Source: G963663365 sp963663365
Lineage (GTDB): Bacteria > Hinthialibacterota > Hinthialibacteria > Hinthialibacterales > G963663365
Reading direction: 5' to 3'
Assembly (NCBI GenBank): GCA_963663365.2
Contig: CAXXIH010000004.1
Location: 1,116,001-1,180,000, forward strand
Length of the DNA stretch: 64,000 bases
Below are positions 1-8,794 of the stretch, piece after piece; the first letter of the stretch is position 1; each line of letters starts with the position of its first letter. A program made the translations under genes and the position numbers. The notes under the pieces are model-generated. The model was not told the origin of the DNA. It saw nothing but the letters and a program-made list of their open reading frames with translations, and made no database searches.

Positions 1-1010
1 TTTAAAATGGTATTTTACCCCGGCTTACGCCTTCGCCGGTCTTTGACCGTCTCAGGCTAAACCGGGGCTATTTCCTTTCGCACCTGTGGTGCTTGGTGTG
101 GGTGTTTGAGGGAGTTGGTGGATAGGGAGATGCATGTGTATGTATCGCAGACAGCGGCTCGGCAGGAGCCTCGCCCTTGCGCGTGACCGCCGTGGACCTG
201 ATGCCTACCGGCCCACGATTTCAGGGTCTGGGTGGGACATTTAGATGGTCAACACCCTGCAGGGCAAATTGATATTAGATGATGGTGACGTATGTATCGA
301 ATAAAAAGCCCCGGAGGGGCGAAAGGCAATAGCCCAGCCTAAGCCCGAGACCGCCAACGGCGGGCGAAGGGTGCCAGGCTGGGTCACCGTCCCCAAAACC
401 TTCAGCCCTGTAAGGGCGTAAGAAATGGAAATTGATTGATCTTTGGCCGGGAAAACAAGGCTCTTGCGCGCTTACAGCGCTTATAAATTTAAAAGGGTAT
501 TTTACCCCGGCTTACGCCTTCGCCGGTCTTTGACCGTCTCAGGCTAAACGGGGGCTATTTCCTTTCGCACCTGTGGTGCTTGGTGTGGGTGTTTGAGGGA
601 GTTGGTGGATAGAGACAAGGTTTTCAAATTGTTGTTTTATTTCTGCGGCCCTTACAGGGTCGGATGTTTTGGTATGCGTTACCCAGGGCGGCGTTTTTCC
701 GCCTTCGGCGTCCAAACTTGCCCTGGGCTGTATTCTTTTGTCCTTTCAGGACATGGTGTTTTTGTTTGAGAGAGTTTGTGGATGGTGAGAAACGTATGTA
801 TGTATGGCATTCAGCGGCTCACGAGGACGTTCGCCCTCCCCGCGGCGTGACCGCCGTGGACCTGACGCCTAACGGCTCACGATTTCGGGGTGTATACGTA
901 AGATTTAGCTGGGAAGCACCCTGCAAAGCAAAGTGGTATTAAAAACGGCTCATCAGGAGATTCGCCCTCCCGCCCGCCATTTTCTGGCAGAGGGAGTTTT
1001 TTGGGTAACT
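1..1010. repeat. Cluster of interspersed intergenic repeats (families alpha, beta, gamma)
   Basis: No credible gene. The region is a mosaic of GC-rich hairpin-forming units found again elsewhere in the window. Beta units (1-126 and 488-613 are near-identical direct copies; a variant lies at 664-800) carry complementary CCCCGG/CCGGGG arms and end with GTGTTTGAGGGAGTTGGTGG. Alpha units (about 150-265 and 812-935, partial at 945-1000) carry GCGTGACCGCCGTGGAC, then CACGATTTCGGGGTGT, about 22 bases, and AGCACCCTGC; the GGGTG and CACCC pair. A gamma unit (about 302-440) has GCCCCGGAGGGGC at its left end, AGCCCAGCCT and AGGCTGGGT facing each other, and an AGCCCTGTAAGGGCG hairpin at its right end. 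Short open frames across the units are by-products. Function unknown. Confidence 0.85.
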
Positions 1011-1063
1011 CCTGTCATGTTTTGGTGGTTTTGGAGTATAAGTGAATAGGGGTAAAGATCTTT

Positions 1064-1627
1064 ATGGCTGATTCCGGCGACCTCATACAGCGAATGCTCC
1101 GCTCTGAACGATCCAGTTTTGAGGAAATTGTGAAGCTGTATGCCGAAGACGTGTTGCGGCAGTGCTGCTTATTGCTTGGGGACCGGGATGAAGCGCAAGA
1201 TGTGTTGCAGGAAGCGATGCTGCGTCTGGTGCATCTGGTAAAAGCCGGAAAGTTCCGTACCGCGAATGGCTCGATTAAGGGCTTCTTGATGACCGCTTCA
1301 CGGAACCTCTGTTTGGACCGGCTCAAAAAGCGTGTCGACTTTCGCTCCTTGGATGAAGATTGGGTATTGGCCCAAGCCGAACTAAGCACAACTCTAAGCC
1401 CGGACCGGGCCATGGATGCCGCTCGGTTTGAATCGGCTTTCGATAAAGCTCTGACTGAACTGACCGCTGCCCAGCGTGCGGTACTGGTGATGCACGAGCT
1501 CAATGGGGAATCACAGAGCGAAATAGCCGCAACGCTTGGCCTTCATGTGGAGTGTGTCCGTACTCACCTCTACCGGGCCAGAAGAAAGATGCGTCTGCTT
1601 TTAGCGCGATTTGCAGGTGAATTATGA
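1064..1627 (+). CDS. ECF-type RNA polymerase sigma factor
   Basis: A 187-residue sigma-70 family protein with only regions 2 and 4, the usual ECF size. Region 2 (about residues 15-80) contains the core-binding DEAQDVLQEAMLRL stretch. Region 4 (about 130-180) is a helix-turn-helix, LTAAQRAVLVMHELNGES followed by EIAATLGLHVECVRTHLYRA. It should direct RNA polymerase to a small regulon under control of the next gene, whose ATG overlaps its stop codon (ATGA at 1624-1627), implying translational coupling. Family assignment is firm; regulon and signal are not visible. The first 1 kb upstream is repeat DNA, so its promoter probably lies within about 60 bases of the start. Confidence 0.93.
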   Translation: MADSGDLIQRMLRSERSSFEEIVKLYAEDVLRQCCLLLGDRDEAQDVLQEAMLRLVHLVKAGKFRTANGSIKGFLMTASRNLCLDRLKKRVDFRSLDEDWVLAQAELSTTLSPDRAMDAARFESAFDKALTELTAAQRAVLVMHELNGESQSEIAATLGLHVECVRTHLYRARRKMRLLLARFAGEL

Positions 1628-2286
1628 ATCCGATGATCACCGACAAACAGGAACTGGAATTTTCGGAACGCTACAGCAGCGGTATCCGTGAAGGACGGGA
1701 CGAAACGGAAAGTTCCGTGTTTCAGGCTTATGCAGCGATTTCCGAGGGGCTGCGGACCTATCCGGCGCCGAATTTGGATGTTTCGGCATTGGCGGAGCGA
1801 ATGGCCCAAGAGATGAAGCTCCATCCGGAGCCGGTTCGTACCCGCCGTAGGGCATGGACCTGGAATCCCGCTCCCGCTTTTGCGGTTGTTTGTGCGGTAT
1901 TGCTGGTGTTCGGATTGGTTCAGCTTGTGCCGCTTCTCTATGTGCCGAATCCCGCCCCGGCCGATTCCATTCTATTTACGACAGGCTCGAAGGCCGCCGA
2001 AGATGCTGTGCCGTGGATTTGGAAACACCGGCTGCAGAACGGACGGCTGGTGACTGTTCCAAGCGATACATCAGCAACACTGCGTCTTTCTGACGGCTCG
2101 GTCATTTTTTGCTCTCCGGAAACACAGTTATCGATTCGGATGACAGGTCAACGCCGAATCATTCTCAATGACGGTTCGCTTGTGATCCATGCTGCGCATA
2201 TTCCCGATAAGGACATGATCGTGCAGACACCTTTGGGCGACGCCCGCGTTGTAGGAACAGTGTTTCGTATCCATGTGAACCGCTAG
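1624..2286 (+). CDS. FecR-like membrane anti-sigma factor, ending early
   Basis: 220 residues: a cytoplasmic N-terminal part (1-77) likely to bind the sigma factor, one membrane helix (about 84-106), then a periplasmic FecR-like domain (about 140-220) with the order ATLRLSDGSVIF, a strand ending in RRIILNDGSLVIHAA, and TPLGDARVVGTVFRIHVNR. Characterised FecR proteins continue after the GT-F motif with a strand-rich tail of 50 or more residues; this protein stops there. A matching tail (LEVEEGAVEFQDQTIRGGEK) opens the next gene after its own membrane helix. Role inferred: sequesters the sigma factor at 1064 and releases it on an envelope signal. Start chosen from the ATGA overlap with the sigma gene. 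Confidence 0.8.
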   Translation: MNPMITDKQELEFSERYSSGIREGRDETESSVFQAYAAISEGLRTYPAPNLDVSALAERMAQEMKLHPEPVRTRRRAWTWNPAPAFAVVCAVLLVFGLVQLVPLLYVPNPAPADSILFTTGSKAAEDAVPWIWKHRLQNGRLVTVPSDTSATLRLSDGSVIFCSPETQLSIRMTGQRRIILNDGSLVIHAAHIPDKDMIVQTPLGDARVVGTVFRIHVNR

Positions 2287-2303
2287 GTGAAGGGGAAGAC
2301 AGT

Positions 2304-4991
2304 ATGCGTGCATGGGCATGGTCTGTTCTTTTAATTCTACTTGTGCTGGTCTTTGGCTTGATTCTCTATTTCGGCGGAGACGATCCCCATAAGGAACCGG
2401 TGCGAACGGTAAATCTTGAAGTAGAAGAGGGCGCGGTCGAATTTCAGGATCAAACCATACGTGGCGGTGAGAAGATTACGGCTACGCCCAAGATCCCCAC
2501 AGATAACGACACAGCCGAAACAAAACCGGATGCCACACCTGCACAGGTGCTTGAGACTACGGATACCGAGCCAACAACATTACAAACGCCAATCAGTAAT
2601 GCTCTTACGGTGCGTGTCATTGACGCATTGGGGGATTTGATTTCCGATGCAACGGTAGAGATTGCGGGAACGATCTATGACGCGAGCAGCGGGCGGATAT
2701 CCATTGAGGATTTATCTGAGGGCGCGCAGATCATTACGGCGTACGCTGACGGCTATACCTCGTCATCCAAAAAAGTCCAAGTCCCAACTCGTGAGACGAT
2801 GGATATCGAGTTGGAATACACGTGTTCGTTTGTTATTGCTGTCTTTGACAAAAAAGAAGGCGGCCGACCGGTCTCCGGCGCGGAGGTGACGATTTATGAA
2901 GGTCCCAAAGTGGAGCGTCCGGTACGAAAGGTAATTACGCTTGAGACGGGAAATCCGAATGATCCCCGGGAATCCGCAGTCTGCCGTGTGCGCCGCGATG
3001 GCGATGAGATTAAGGTCATTTCAACCGAACGCACTTTGACACCAAGACATGAATTGCCTTCCAAAGAAACCAATCCTATGAAAGGCGATTCCATTATCGG
3101 TTTTTGTGGAAGTATGTGGCGTGCGGGTGAATTCACGCATTATCCATACCCTTCTGATTTGCGCGGATGGCCTATTCACTCTCGTTTGCGTATATGGGAT
3201 TCCTTGACCGCGCTTGCCGAACTGGGACCGCGGGAGTCATGGGACGGGTATATCGAAATCGAACGTGAGGGGAGTTTTTGCAATTACAGTTATTGCATTT
3301 CAGAAAGCTATGATGAATCGAAGATAGCAGTGCGGGGACAGACCGATGAGCGTGGCCAGTGCCGTTTTAAAGATTTGCCTCCAAGGATTTATTTTGCCAA
3401 CGCTGAGAAAGGGAATGCACGCGGCAGTTGCCGGGCGGTCTTTCCGGCCAAAGGGTGGGAAATGACATGGCTCACGGACCAGAGTCAGAATCATGTAGGT
3501 ATTGAAGTTTTAAAATCAGGTATAGGAAATAATCAACAAGGCAGAGGGATTTTTAATGCCGATGTGCGGCTTAAAGGGCTGCAAGGTATGAGCCTGTTTA
3601 CAGCGAAGACCGATAAATTTGGAACCACCCGATTCCAAGCGGTGCCCTGGGGCAAATATCTTGTCACAGCGACTCTGCCCCAGAATGCAAAGACTGAAGA
3701 GAATTCAAAAGAAGTTGAGATCGATGTGAAAGACGGTCTGACTTGGAAGAAAATAGCATTTGATATGTCATCTGCGTTCGATGTTTCCGGCCAAGTTTTG
3801 CAGGCCGATACGGATACTCCGGTGGCGGGGATTCCCATACAGATCCGTACGGAGAGGTCACACCGGGAGTTTGCGGTTGCATTTTCAGATGAAGACGGAC
3901 GTTTTATATTCGAACGTGTGGACCCCGGAGACTACTTGCTTGTAGCGGATATTGGGAAATATAATTACAATGGTTTTCTCCCACCATTAGGCAATCCTCA
4001 GACTCCCAACAAAGACAGCGCGCCAAAGAATCTTACGATTACGGTTGAAAATAAGGATATCGAAAATCTGAAATATTACGTATATCTGGGGCTGCTGACA
4101 CGGTTCAATGGTCAAGTTGTTAATGCGAAAGGAGTGCCGATTGGTGAGGCTGAGATTTCCGTCTTTGCCGGGAATTACGGATTTGCGGTTTCCGGCGAAA
4201 AGAGCGGAGCAGATGGGCGATTTGAACTTGTAATGATGTATCCGGATACCGGAATTACCTATGAAGCCAAGATCAGCGCGACGATTGTAGAGCGCAGTAC
4301 GAAGAAACTATCCGGCAATGTTGGAATGGCTTCAAGCGGCGTCGCAGCTGCTGGTTCGGTTCCGGTCGAATTTAAAACCGGCGATACGATCAGCGGCATT
4401 GAGATTGTGGTGGAAGCCGAAGATGTAGGTTGTGTGGTCTATGGGACGATCCTGAAACCCAATGGCGCGGTCTATGATGTGCCATTCGGAATGCAGATCA
4501 GCGGATGGCAGAAAGATAACCGTAACATTCACGGTGGGATGTCCGATGGGGGGATGTACCGGCTTCAGGGGTTGAAACCAGGGACCTTTTCTTTGTATGC
4601 ATCACCATCCCTTGCTGCCCGAGGTGCAAATCGTCCCGATCCTACACCGAAACCATCCTTTTGCAGCTCCCGAGTCAAACTGGAAATGCCCGAAGGGCAG
4701 GAGTCGATGGAATATGATATCACGCTTGAAGAGGGCAGCTATTTACTTGGCAAAATCATTGACCAAAACCGTGAGCCGGTAATGGATGTTTATGTAAAGG
4801 CGGAAGCGGAAAATTCCCGTTGTTTCACCAACACCAACCAGAACGGTATGTTTTATTTGGATGGTTTGCGGAGCGATGTAAAACACACAATCACCGTATC
4901 GTTGGAAAACCGGGGCCAGGTTTTGGAGACGCTTGAAGGTATCGTTCCCCCCGCCAATAATGTTGTTATTCAGGTTGAAATCAAGGAGTAG
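2304..4991 (+). CDS. Membrane-anchored protein with multiple carboxypeptidase-regulatory-like domains
   Basis: 895 residues beginning with a membrane anchor or uncleaved signal (about 5-24), then a FecR-tail-like strand segment (about 36-60), a Thr/Glu-rich linker, and a chain of beta-sandwich repeats of the carboxypeptidase regulatory (CarboxypepD_reg/SdrD B) type. At least seven can be picked out from patterns such as GQVLQADTDTPVAGIPI, SDEDGRFIFERVDPGDYLLVA and GQVVNAKGVPIGEAEISV. No catalytic residues seen. It lies 17 bases after the FecR-like gene behind a good ribosome site (AAGGGG, 8 bases before ATG), so it is probably in the sigma/anti-sigma operon. It may be an envelope sensor or surface adhesin whose state the FecR-like protein reads; that is inference. 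Confidence 0.75.
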   Translation: MRAWAWSVLLILLVLVFGLILYFGGDDPHKEPVRTVNLEVEEGAVEFQDQTIRGGEKITATPKIPTDNDTAETKPDATPAQVLETTDTEPTTLQTPISNALTVRVIDALGDLISDATVEIAGTIYDASSGRISIEDLSEGAQIITAYADGYTSSSKKVQVPTRETMDIELEYTCSFVIAVFDKKEGGRPVSGAEVTIYEGPKVERPVRKVITLETGNPNDPRESAVCRVRRDGDEIKVISTERTLTPRHELPSKETNPMKGDSIIGFCGSMWRAGEFTHYPYPSDLRGWPIHSRLRIWDSLTALAELGPRESWDGYIEIEREGSFCNYSYCISESYDESKIAVRGQTDERGQCRFKDLPPRIYFANAEKGNARGSCRAVFPAKGWEMTWLTDQSQNHVGIEVLKSGIGNNQQGRGIFNADVRLKGLQGMSLFTAKTDKFGTTRFQAVPWGKYLVTATLPQNAKTEENSKEVEIDVKDGLTWKKIAFDMSSAFDVSGQVLQADTDTPVAGIPIQIRTERSHREFAVAFSDEDGRFIFERVDPGDYLLVADIGKYNYNGFLPPLGNPQTPNKDSAPKNLTITVENKDIENLKYYVYLGLLTRFNGQVVNAKGVPIGEAEISVFAGNYGFAVSGEKSGADGRFELVMMYPDTGITYEAKISATIVERSTKKLSGNVGMASSGVAAAGSVPVEFKTGDTISGIEIVVEAEDVGCVVYGTILKPNGAVYDVPFGMQISGWQKDNRNIHGGMSDGGMYRLQGLKPGTFSLYASPSLAARGANRPDPTPKPSFCSSRVKLEMPEGQESMEYDITLEEGSYLLGKIIDQNREPVMDVYVKAEAENSRCFTNTNQNGMFYLDGLRSDVKHTITVSLENRGQVLETLEGIVPPANNVVIQVEIKE

Positions 4992-5222
4992 CCGGGGGAG
5001 CCCCGTTGGCAATGCGCCTACCGGCACACGATTTCGGGGTGTGTACGTAAGATTTAGCTGGGAAGCACCCTGCACGCCGCGGCGTGACCGCCGTGGACGT
5101 GACGGCTAACGCCGCCCGGATTAAAGACAGCCGCTCCCGCGCACGATTTCGGAACATATTTATTAGATATTCTTGATCAGCACCCTGCAAAGCCGAAGGT
5201 GGCGGTGAGGAAAGAGAAAGTG
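4992..5222. repeat. Alpha-type repeats between convergent genes
   Basis: Two alpha-family units in tandem. The first (about 5008-5075) has CACGATTTCGGGGTGTG and ends GGGAAGCACCCTGC; the second (about 5076-5200) has GCGGCGTGACCGCCGTGG and ends ATCAGCACCCTGC. They fill nearly the whole gap between two genes that end towards each other. The repeated GGGTG/CACCC pairing could act as a bidirectional transcription end, but no T-tract follows. Confidence 0.8.
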
Positions 5223-5237
5223 GAAACAGCGCAGTTT

Positions 5238-8200
5238 TCATTCGTTTGTATCGCGGATGGTGAGGCGGCTTCCGGCGGCTGCGTCTTTAACTTCCACAAC
5301 GCTTCCATCCGGGAAGGTTACTTTCACTGCTGCGCTGGTTGCTTCTCCTAAGCCGAAATAAGCGATGGGCGCATTCATGCATTGCGCTCCGGCCGTGATC
5401 CATCGGGTCATGGTGACGGAATCTCCCGAGGCCAGGTTATAGGTGACTTCAACACGCGCACCGACCGCTGTCCGGTCATCAGCTGTGTTGGAATCCGTTG
5501 CATCGCCATCACGGTCGGTAAGAGGAATAATTGTGAGTGAATTCCCTTCCGCGCCTGTGTTTTCGAATAAATGTTCCTGCTCGCTTCCGGGGAAACGGGC
5601 TTCAGACATCATTACATCCACATCTCCATCATTATCGAAATCGGCGCAGATGGGCCTTCCGATATACACGCCATCGGTGATTCCGGCGACTGTGGCGACA
5701 TCTTCAAAACGGCAATTGCCGAGATTTGAAAAGAGGCGGTGGCCTTCATTGGATGGATACAACAGATCTAAATCGCCATCGTTGTCGAAATCGGCACAAC
5801 CCACTCCACGATTTGGGAAATCGTACGGGAATGCATCCTTCTGTATTGTGAATTGTTTCCCTTTGTTATTGATGAAAAGCGAATTCCCGATTATTAGGTC
5901 GGGATAGCCATCGTTGTTCACATCGGGAGCCCCGCCGCCTAAGGACAGTGATATTTCTGCATCGCCTAGCCCAATTTCTTTGGTTATGTCTTCAAAATGG
6001 CAGTCTCCGCAGTTTTGAAAGATTTGAATACTTTTGCCCGGTTCACGGGCGAATAGGTATATACAGACAAAGTCCATTCGATTGTCGATATTGTAATCGA
6101 TTGGAATTAGGAGTATGGCACTCGAGTAAAAGGTTAGATTGCTGTCCCCCGTAACGTCCTTAAACTCATTTCCATCATTACGGTAAATGCCGCCGACAGT
6201 GACCAAATCCAGGTCGTTATCATTGTCGATATCCACCCAGGCCGCTGCGGTTTTCATCGCGCCGCTCAAACCGAGAGTCTCAGTCACTTCTTGATAAGCG
6301 CCATCCGGCATGCTTTGAAATAAAAAAGTTTTGGCAGGTTCTTCGCCCATCTCCAATTTTCCAAAAATCAAGTCGGGGGCGCCGTCGTTATTGAAATCGG
6401 CGATAGCGGCATCTCCGGTGTATTCTTCAAGCCAAAGATTGATCTCTTGTGAACGTTCCGCAAATACAAGCCCGCCTTGGTTGCTGAAAAGGACATTCGG
6501 ATTTGCATGACTAACACCGTCATGAGACCGATAACCCATGGTTGTGAAATAGATATCGAGCAGGCCATCACGGTTGAAATCTTCGAAATAGAGCGAGTGT
6601 GTGTTGTAGTCGCGGCGGATACCGGCTTTTGCCGAGATATTCTTGAATGAAGCCCCAAAAGAGATATTCGGATTTGGAGTTGGTCTCATGAATTCGCGAG
6701 CGGCCGCAACATGTTCATCGTTGGTTTGGCTTGGATGGGCTTGAAACGCTATTCCTTCGGGATCGATGATGACATCGGTCACCCGCGAATCGGTGACAAA
6801 CAGCAACTCTTTCGTTGTTTGTGCATCGACTTCAAATGATGAGATAACCTTATCTCCCTCTGTAACCAATCCAACCGGACATCGCAGGCCAAATTCGCCC
6901 TCATTGGCGATACTAACTGTGGTTTCGTATTTCCCGTTCTTTTCTTGTGATGAGAAAGACTTCACGACATAGCTGGGAAAACCGGTGCTACGGCAGAGGT
7001 TGTCGAGGTATGTGTCGAGTTTGTTTTCGGAAAAGCGATTCATAGCCACCACGAAATCGGAAAACGTGACGTTTTTATCTCTATATTCTTCTGCAAAGGC
7101 CTTAAGGGCGGCAAAAAAGGCATCGTCACCCATCTGTATCCGTAATGCATTGACAACCACGGGACCTTTCGAATAGTTGGCATTGACAATGGTTTGGGAG
7201 TCGTAACCCTCTTGCTGGATCAACGGCGTTAAAGGTTGTCTTTGCCCGCGGCGCAGTGCCCTGCCGAAAAGACGTGATTTGTATTCAGACATTTCCCGTT
7301 GGAATTGGTTGCCTCCTTTTAATTCTCCCATCATCCAAATTGCCGAGAATTCCGCGAAGGCCTCGCGCAGGAACTTGCTCCCCTCACCATAAGAACTGAA
7401 TGATGTTCCCCACCAGGTATGGGCCAGCTCATGCGCGACTGTTTTTAGATTCATTCTTTCGAGATATTCATAATAAATGGATTGGCCCATGAAATTGCCA
7501 TGTCCGCCCCAGTTTGTGTGACTGGCAACCAGGCGGTAGGTGTGTCCGCCCGGATCCCCATAGATTTCGAAATAACGGGAGAGAGTATTCCCAATGTCAT
7601 CGGCCAACGCCTCGGCACACTTCTGCAAAGAGGATACCGGCGGGGTGTAGATCTCGATGTTTAGCGGTCCGTTTTTAACTTTGGCAACGGCATAGTTAGA
7701 AATGAATATATGAGGACTTCCTCCTACGATTGAACGCCAGCGGTCTAGACACGCTGGTTCTTTTGTTTCACGGCTAAGCAGCTCCCCATCCACAGCGGCG
7801 ATGTATTCCGCGGGATATTCAATCTGTAATTTCCAACTCGGACGCGGCATGTTCTGAAATTGGCCCTTTCGAATTGGGCAATAGACCAAAGGAAGCCAAC
7901 GAAAATCACTGATGAGGTAGAGCTCACCATGTTCGGCTTTTGGTTTGCTACTGTCCCGGTTGACGCCCCAAATGGGCAAACCACGGTCCGGCGTAAATCC
8001 CTTTAGGGTGTACTGAAAAACCAACTGAGTTAATTCACCTGGCGGCAAGGGATTCTTTAGCTCGACCTGATAAATCGGGACTGTCGGTGTATAGAAATCC
8101 TCACCGGCATCAGGAGCCATCTTTTCGGTGGCTGTTAGCGGTATTGTATCCGCCCCTTGTTTTACGAATATCTGTAGATCGGCAATTTGCATTCCGCTTC

Positions 8201-8441
8201 CGCTACTTACGGCACAAATCTCGATATCCAACTGGGTATAAGGTGTTGCCGAGAGATTTTCGACCTTTGCGTCCACAACCAGCGCAACTCTGTTTGTGGA
8301 GAAATCCGGTTTCATACGGATTTCATACGCTGTGATGACTGTATCGGTCTCATACGGACTGGTGCGTGGAGTGTCATCAGCGCCATAACAGAAAAGTCCG
8401 GCTAGAAGAAAGAAACAGAAAAAAGCGTTTTTTAGATTCAC
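5238..8441 (-). CDS. Secreted M1-type metallopeptidase fused to seven FG-GAP repeats and an ASPIC/UnbV domain
   Basis: About 1067 residues. Start set at GTG 8441: AGGGGG lies 6 bases upstream and the product then opens with a signal peptide (NLKNAFFCFFLLAGLFCYG). The N-terminal half is an M1-like gluzincin: zinc motif HELAHTWWG at about residue 337 and the third ligand Glu exactly 18 residues after the second His (REAFAEF). The classical GAMEN motif is not recognisable. The C-terminal half has seven calcium-type FG-GAP/VCBS loops (for example DFNNDGAPDLIFG, DFDNDGDLDLLYP), enough for one seven-bladed propeller, then an ASPIC/UnbV domain (TAVGARVEV, FGLGEATSAAVKVTFPDGS). Probably an exported aminopeptidase-like enzyme with a binding propeller. 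Substrate unknown. Confidence 0.88.
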   Translation of the reverse strand: MNLKNAFFCFFLLAGLFCYGADDTPRTSPYETDTVITAYEIRMKPDFSTNRVALVVDAKVENLSATPYTQLDIEICAVSSGSGMQIADLQIFVKQGADTIPLTATEKMAPDAGEDFYTPTVPIYQVELKNPLPPGELTQLVFQYTLKGFTPDRGLPIWGVNRDSSKPKAEHGELYLISDFRWLPLVYCPIRKGQFQNMPRPSWKLQIEYPAEYIAAVDGELLSRETKEPACLDRWRSIVGGSPHIFISNYAVAKVKNGPLNIEIYTPPVSSLQKCAEALADDIGNTLSRYFEIYGDPGGHTYRLVASHTNWGGHGNFMGQSIYYEYLERMNLKTVAHELAHTWWGTSFSSYGEGSKFLREAFAEFSAIWMMGELKGGNQFQREMSEYKSRLFGRALRRGQRQPLTPLIQQEGYDSQTIVNANYSKGPVVVNALRIQMGDDAFFAALKAFAEEYRDKNVTFSDFVVAMNRFSENKLDTYLDNLCRSTGFPSYVVKSFSSQEKNGKYETTVSIANEGEFGLRCPVGLVTEGDKVISSFEVDAQTTKELLFVTDSRVTDVIIDPEGIAFQAHPSQTNDEHVAAAREFMRPTPNPNISFGASFKNISAKAGIRRDYNTHSLYFEDFNRDGLLDIYFTTMGYRSHDGVSHANPNVLFSNQGGLVFAERSQEINLWLEEYTGDAAIADFNNDGAPDLIFGKLEMGEEPAKTFLFQSMPDGAYQEVTETLGLSGAMKTAAAWVDIDNDNDLDLVTVGGIYRNDGNEFKDVTGDSNLTFYSSAILLIPIDYNIDNRMDFVCIYLFAREPGKSIQIFQNCGDCHFEDITKEIGLGDAEISLSLGGGAPDVNNDGYPDLIIGNSLFINNKGKQFTIQKDAFPYDFPNRGVGCADFDNDGDLDLLYPSNEGHRLFSNLGNCRFEDVATVAGITDGVYIGRPICADFDNDGDVDVMMSEARFPGSEQEHLFENTGAEGNSLTIIPLTDRDGDATDSNTADDRTAVGARVEVTYNLASGDSVTMTRWITAGAQCMNAPIAYFGLGEATSAAVKVTFPDGSVVEVKDAAAGSRLTIRDTNE

Positions 8442-8794
8442 GATTTTCCCCCTGATTTTATAAATCCAGGCAATTGAAAATCCCGGGCTACTCATTCATG
8501 ACGCTTCCTAATGATTGTTGAGAGCAATGGGGGTTAGTAGTACGATCAACTGAGGATGTTTTCCCAACGCCCATGGTTTCCCCTTTAACACGCAAAACGG
8601 ATTACCCCTGCTTTCCGTAACATGATGCGTATCACAAGTCCGGGAAAATGTCATTGACTTATTTTATGAAGAAGTGGCTATTTATCTACAAAGGTGCAAA
8701 ACAAGGTCATAAAGGCAGCCTAAATTGGAGGCCTTAATGATAATTATTATCAATAACAAGCGTAGCCGGTCATCCTATGGACAGAGAAGCGGTT
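8442..8794. other. 353-bp gap upstream of the M1-fusion gene
   Basis: No protein or RNA gene was recognised. The stretch presumably carries the promoter of the minus-strand gene starting at 8441. Its one clear signal is the Fur-box-like palindrome at 8738-8752. A 23-codon frame on the plus strand near 8665 lacks a ribosome site. Confidence 0.6.
8738..8752. promoter_or_regulatory. Fur-box-like 7-1-7 inverted repeat
   Basis: TGATAATTATTATCA is a perfect 7-1-7 palindrome and matches the minimal box described for the Fur/PerR/Zur family (TGATAATNATTATCA). It lies about 300 bases upstream of the M1-fusion start and 43 bases beyond the stop of the preceding gene. The match is direct. Control of the M1 gene is inference, and the distance is large for a simple repressor site. 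Confidence 0.45.

Noticed and set aside
664..942. 92-codon open frame on the plus strand
   Set aside because: It runs across beta and alpha repeat units; the same kind of frame appears in other repeat clusters (23763, 54824). The sequence is explained by the repeats.
1015..1503. Minus-strand frame opposite the sigma gene
   Set aside because: Antisense to a clear ECF sigma factor, Ser/Arg-rich composition, no ribosome site.
8665..8736. 23-codon ORF beginning MKKWLFIYKG
   Set aside because: No ribosome site, no upstream promoter seen, and no homology basis.
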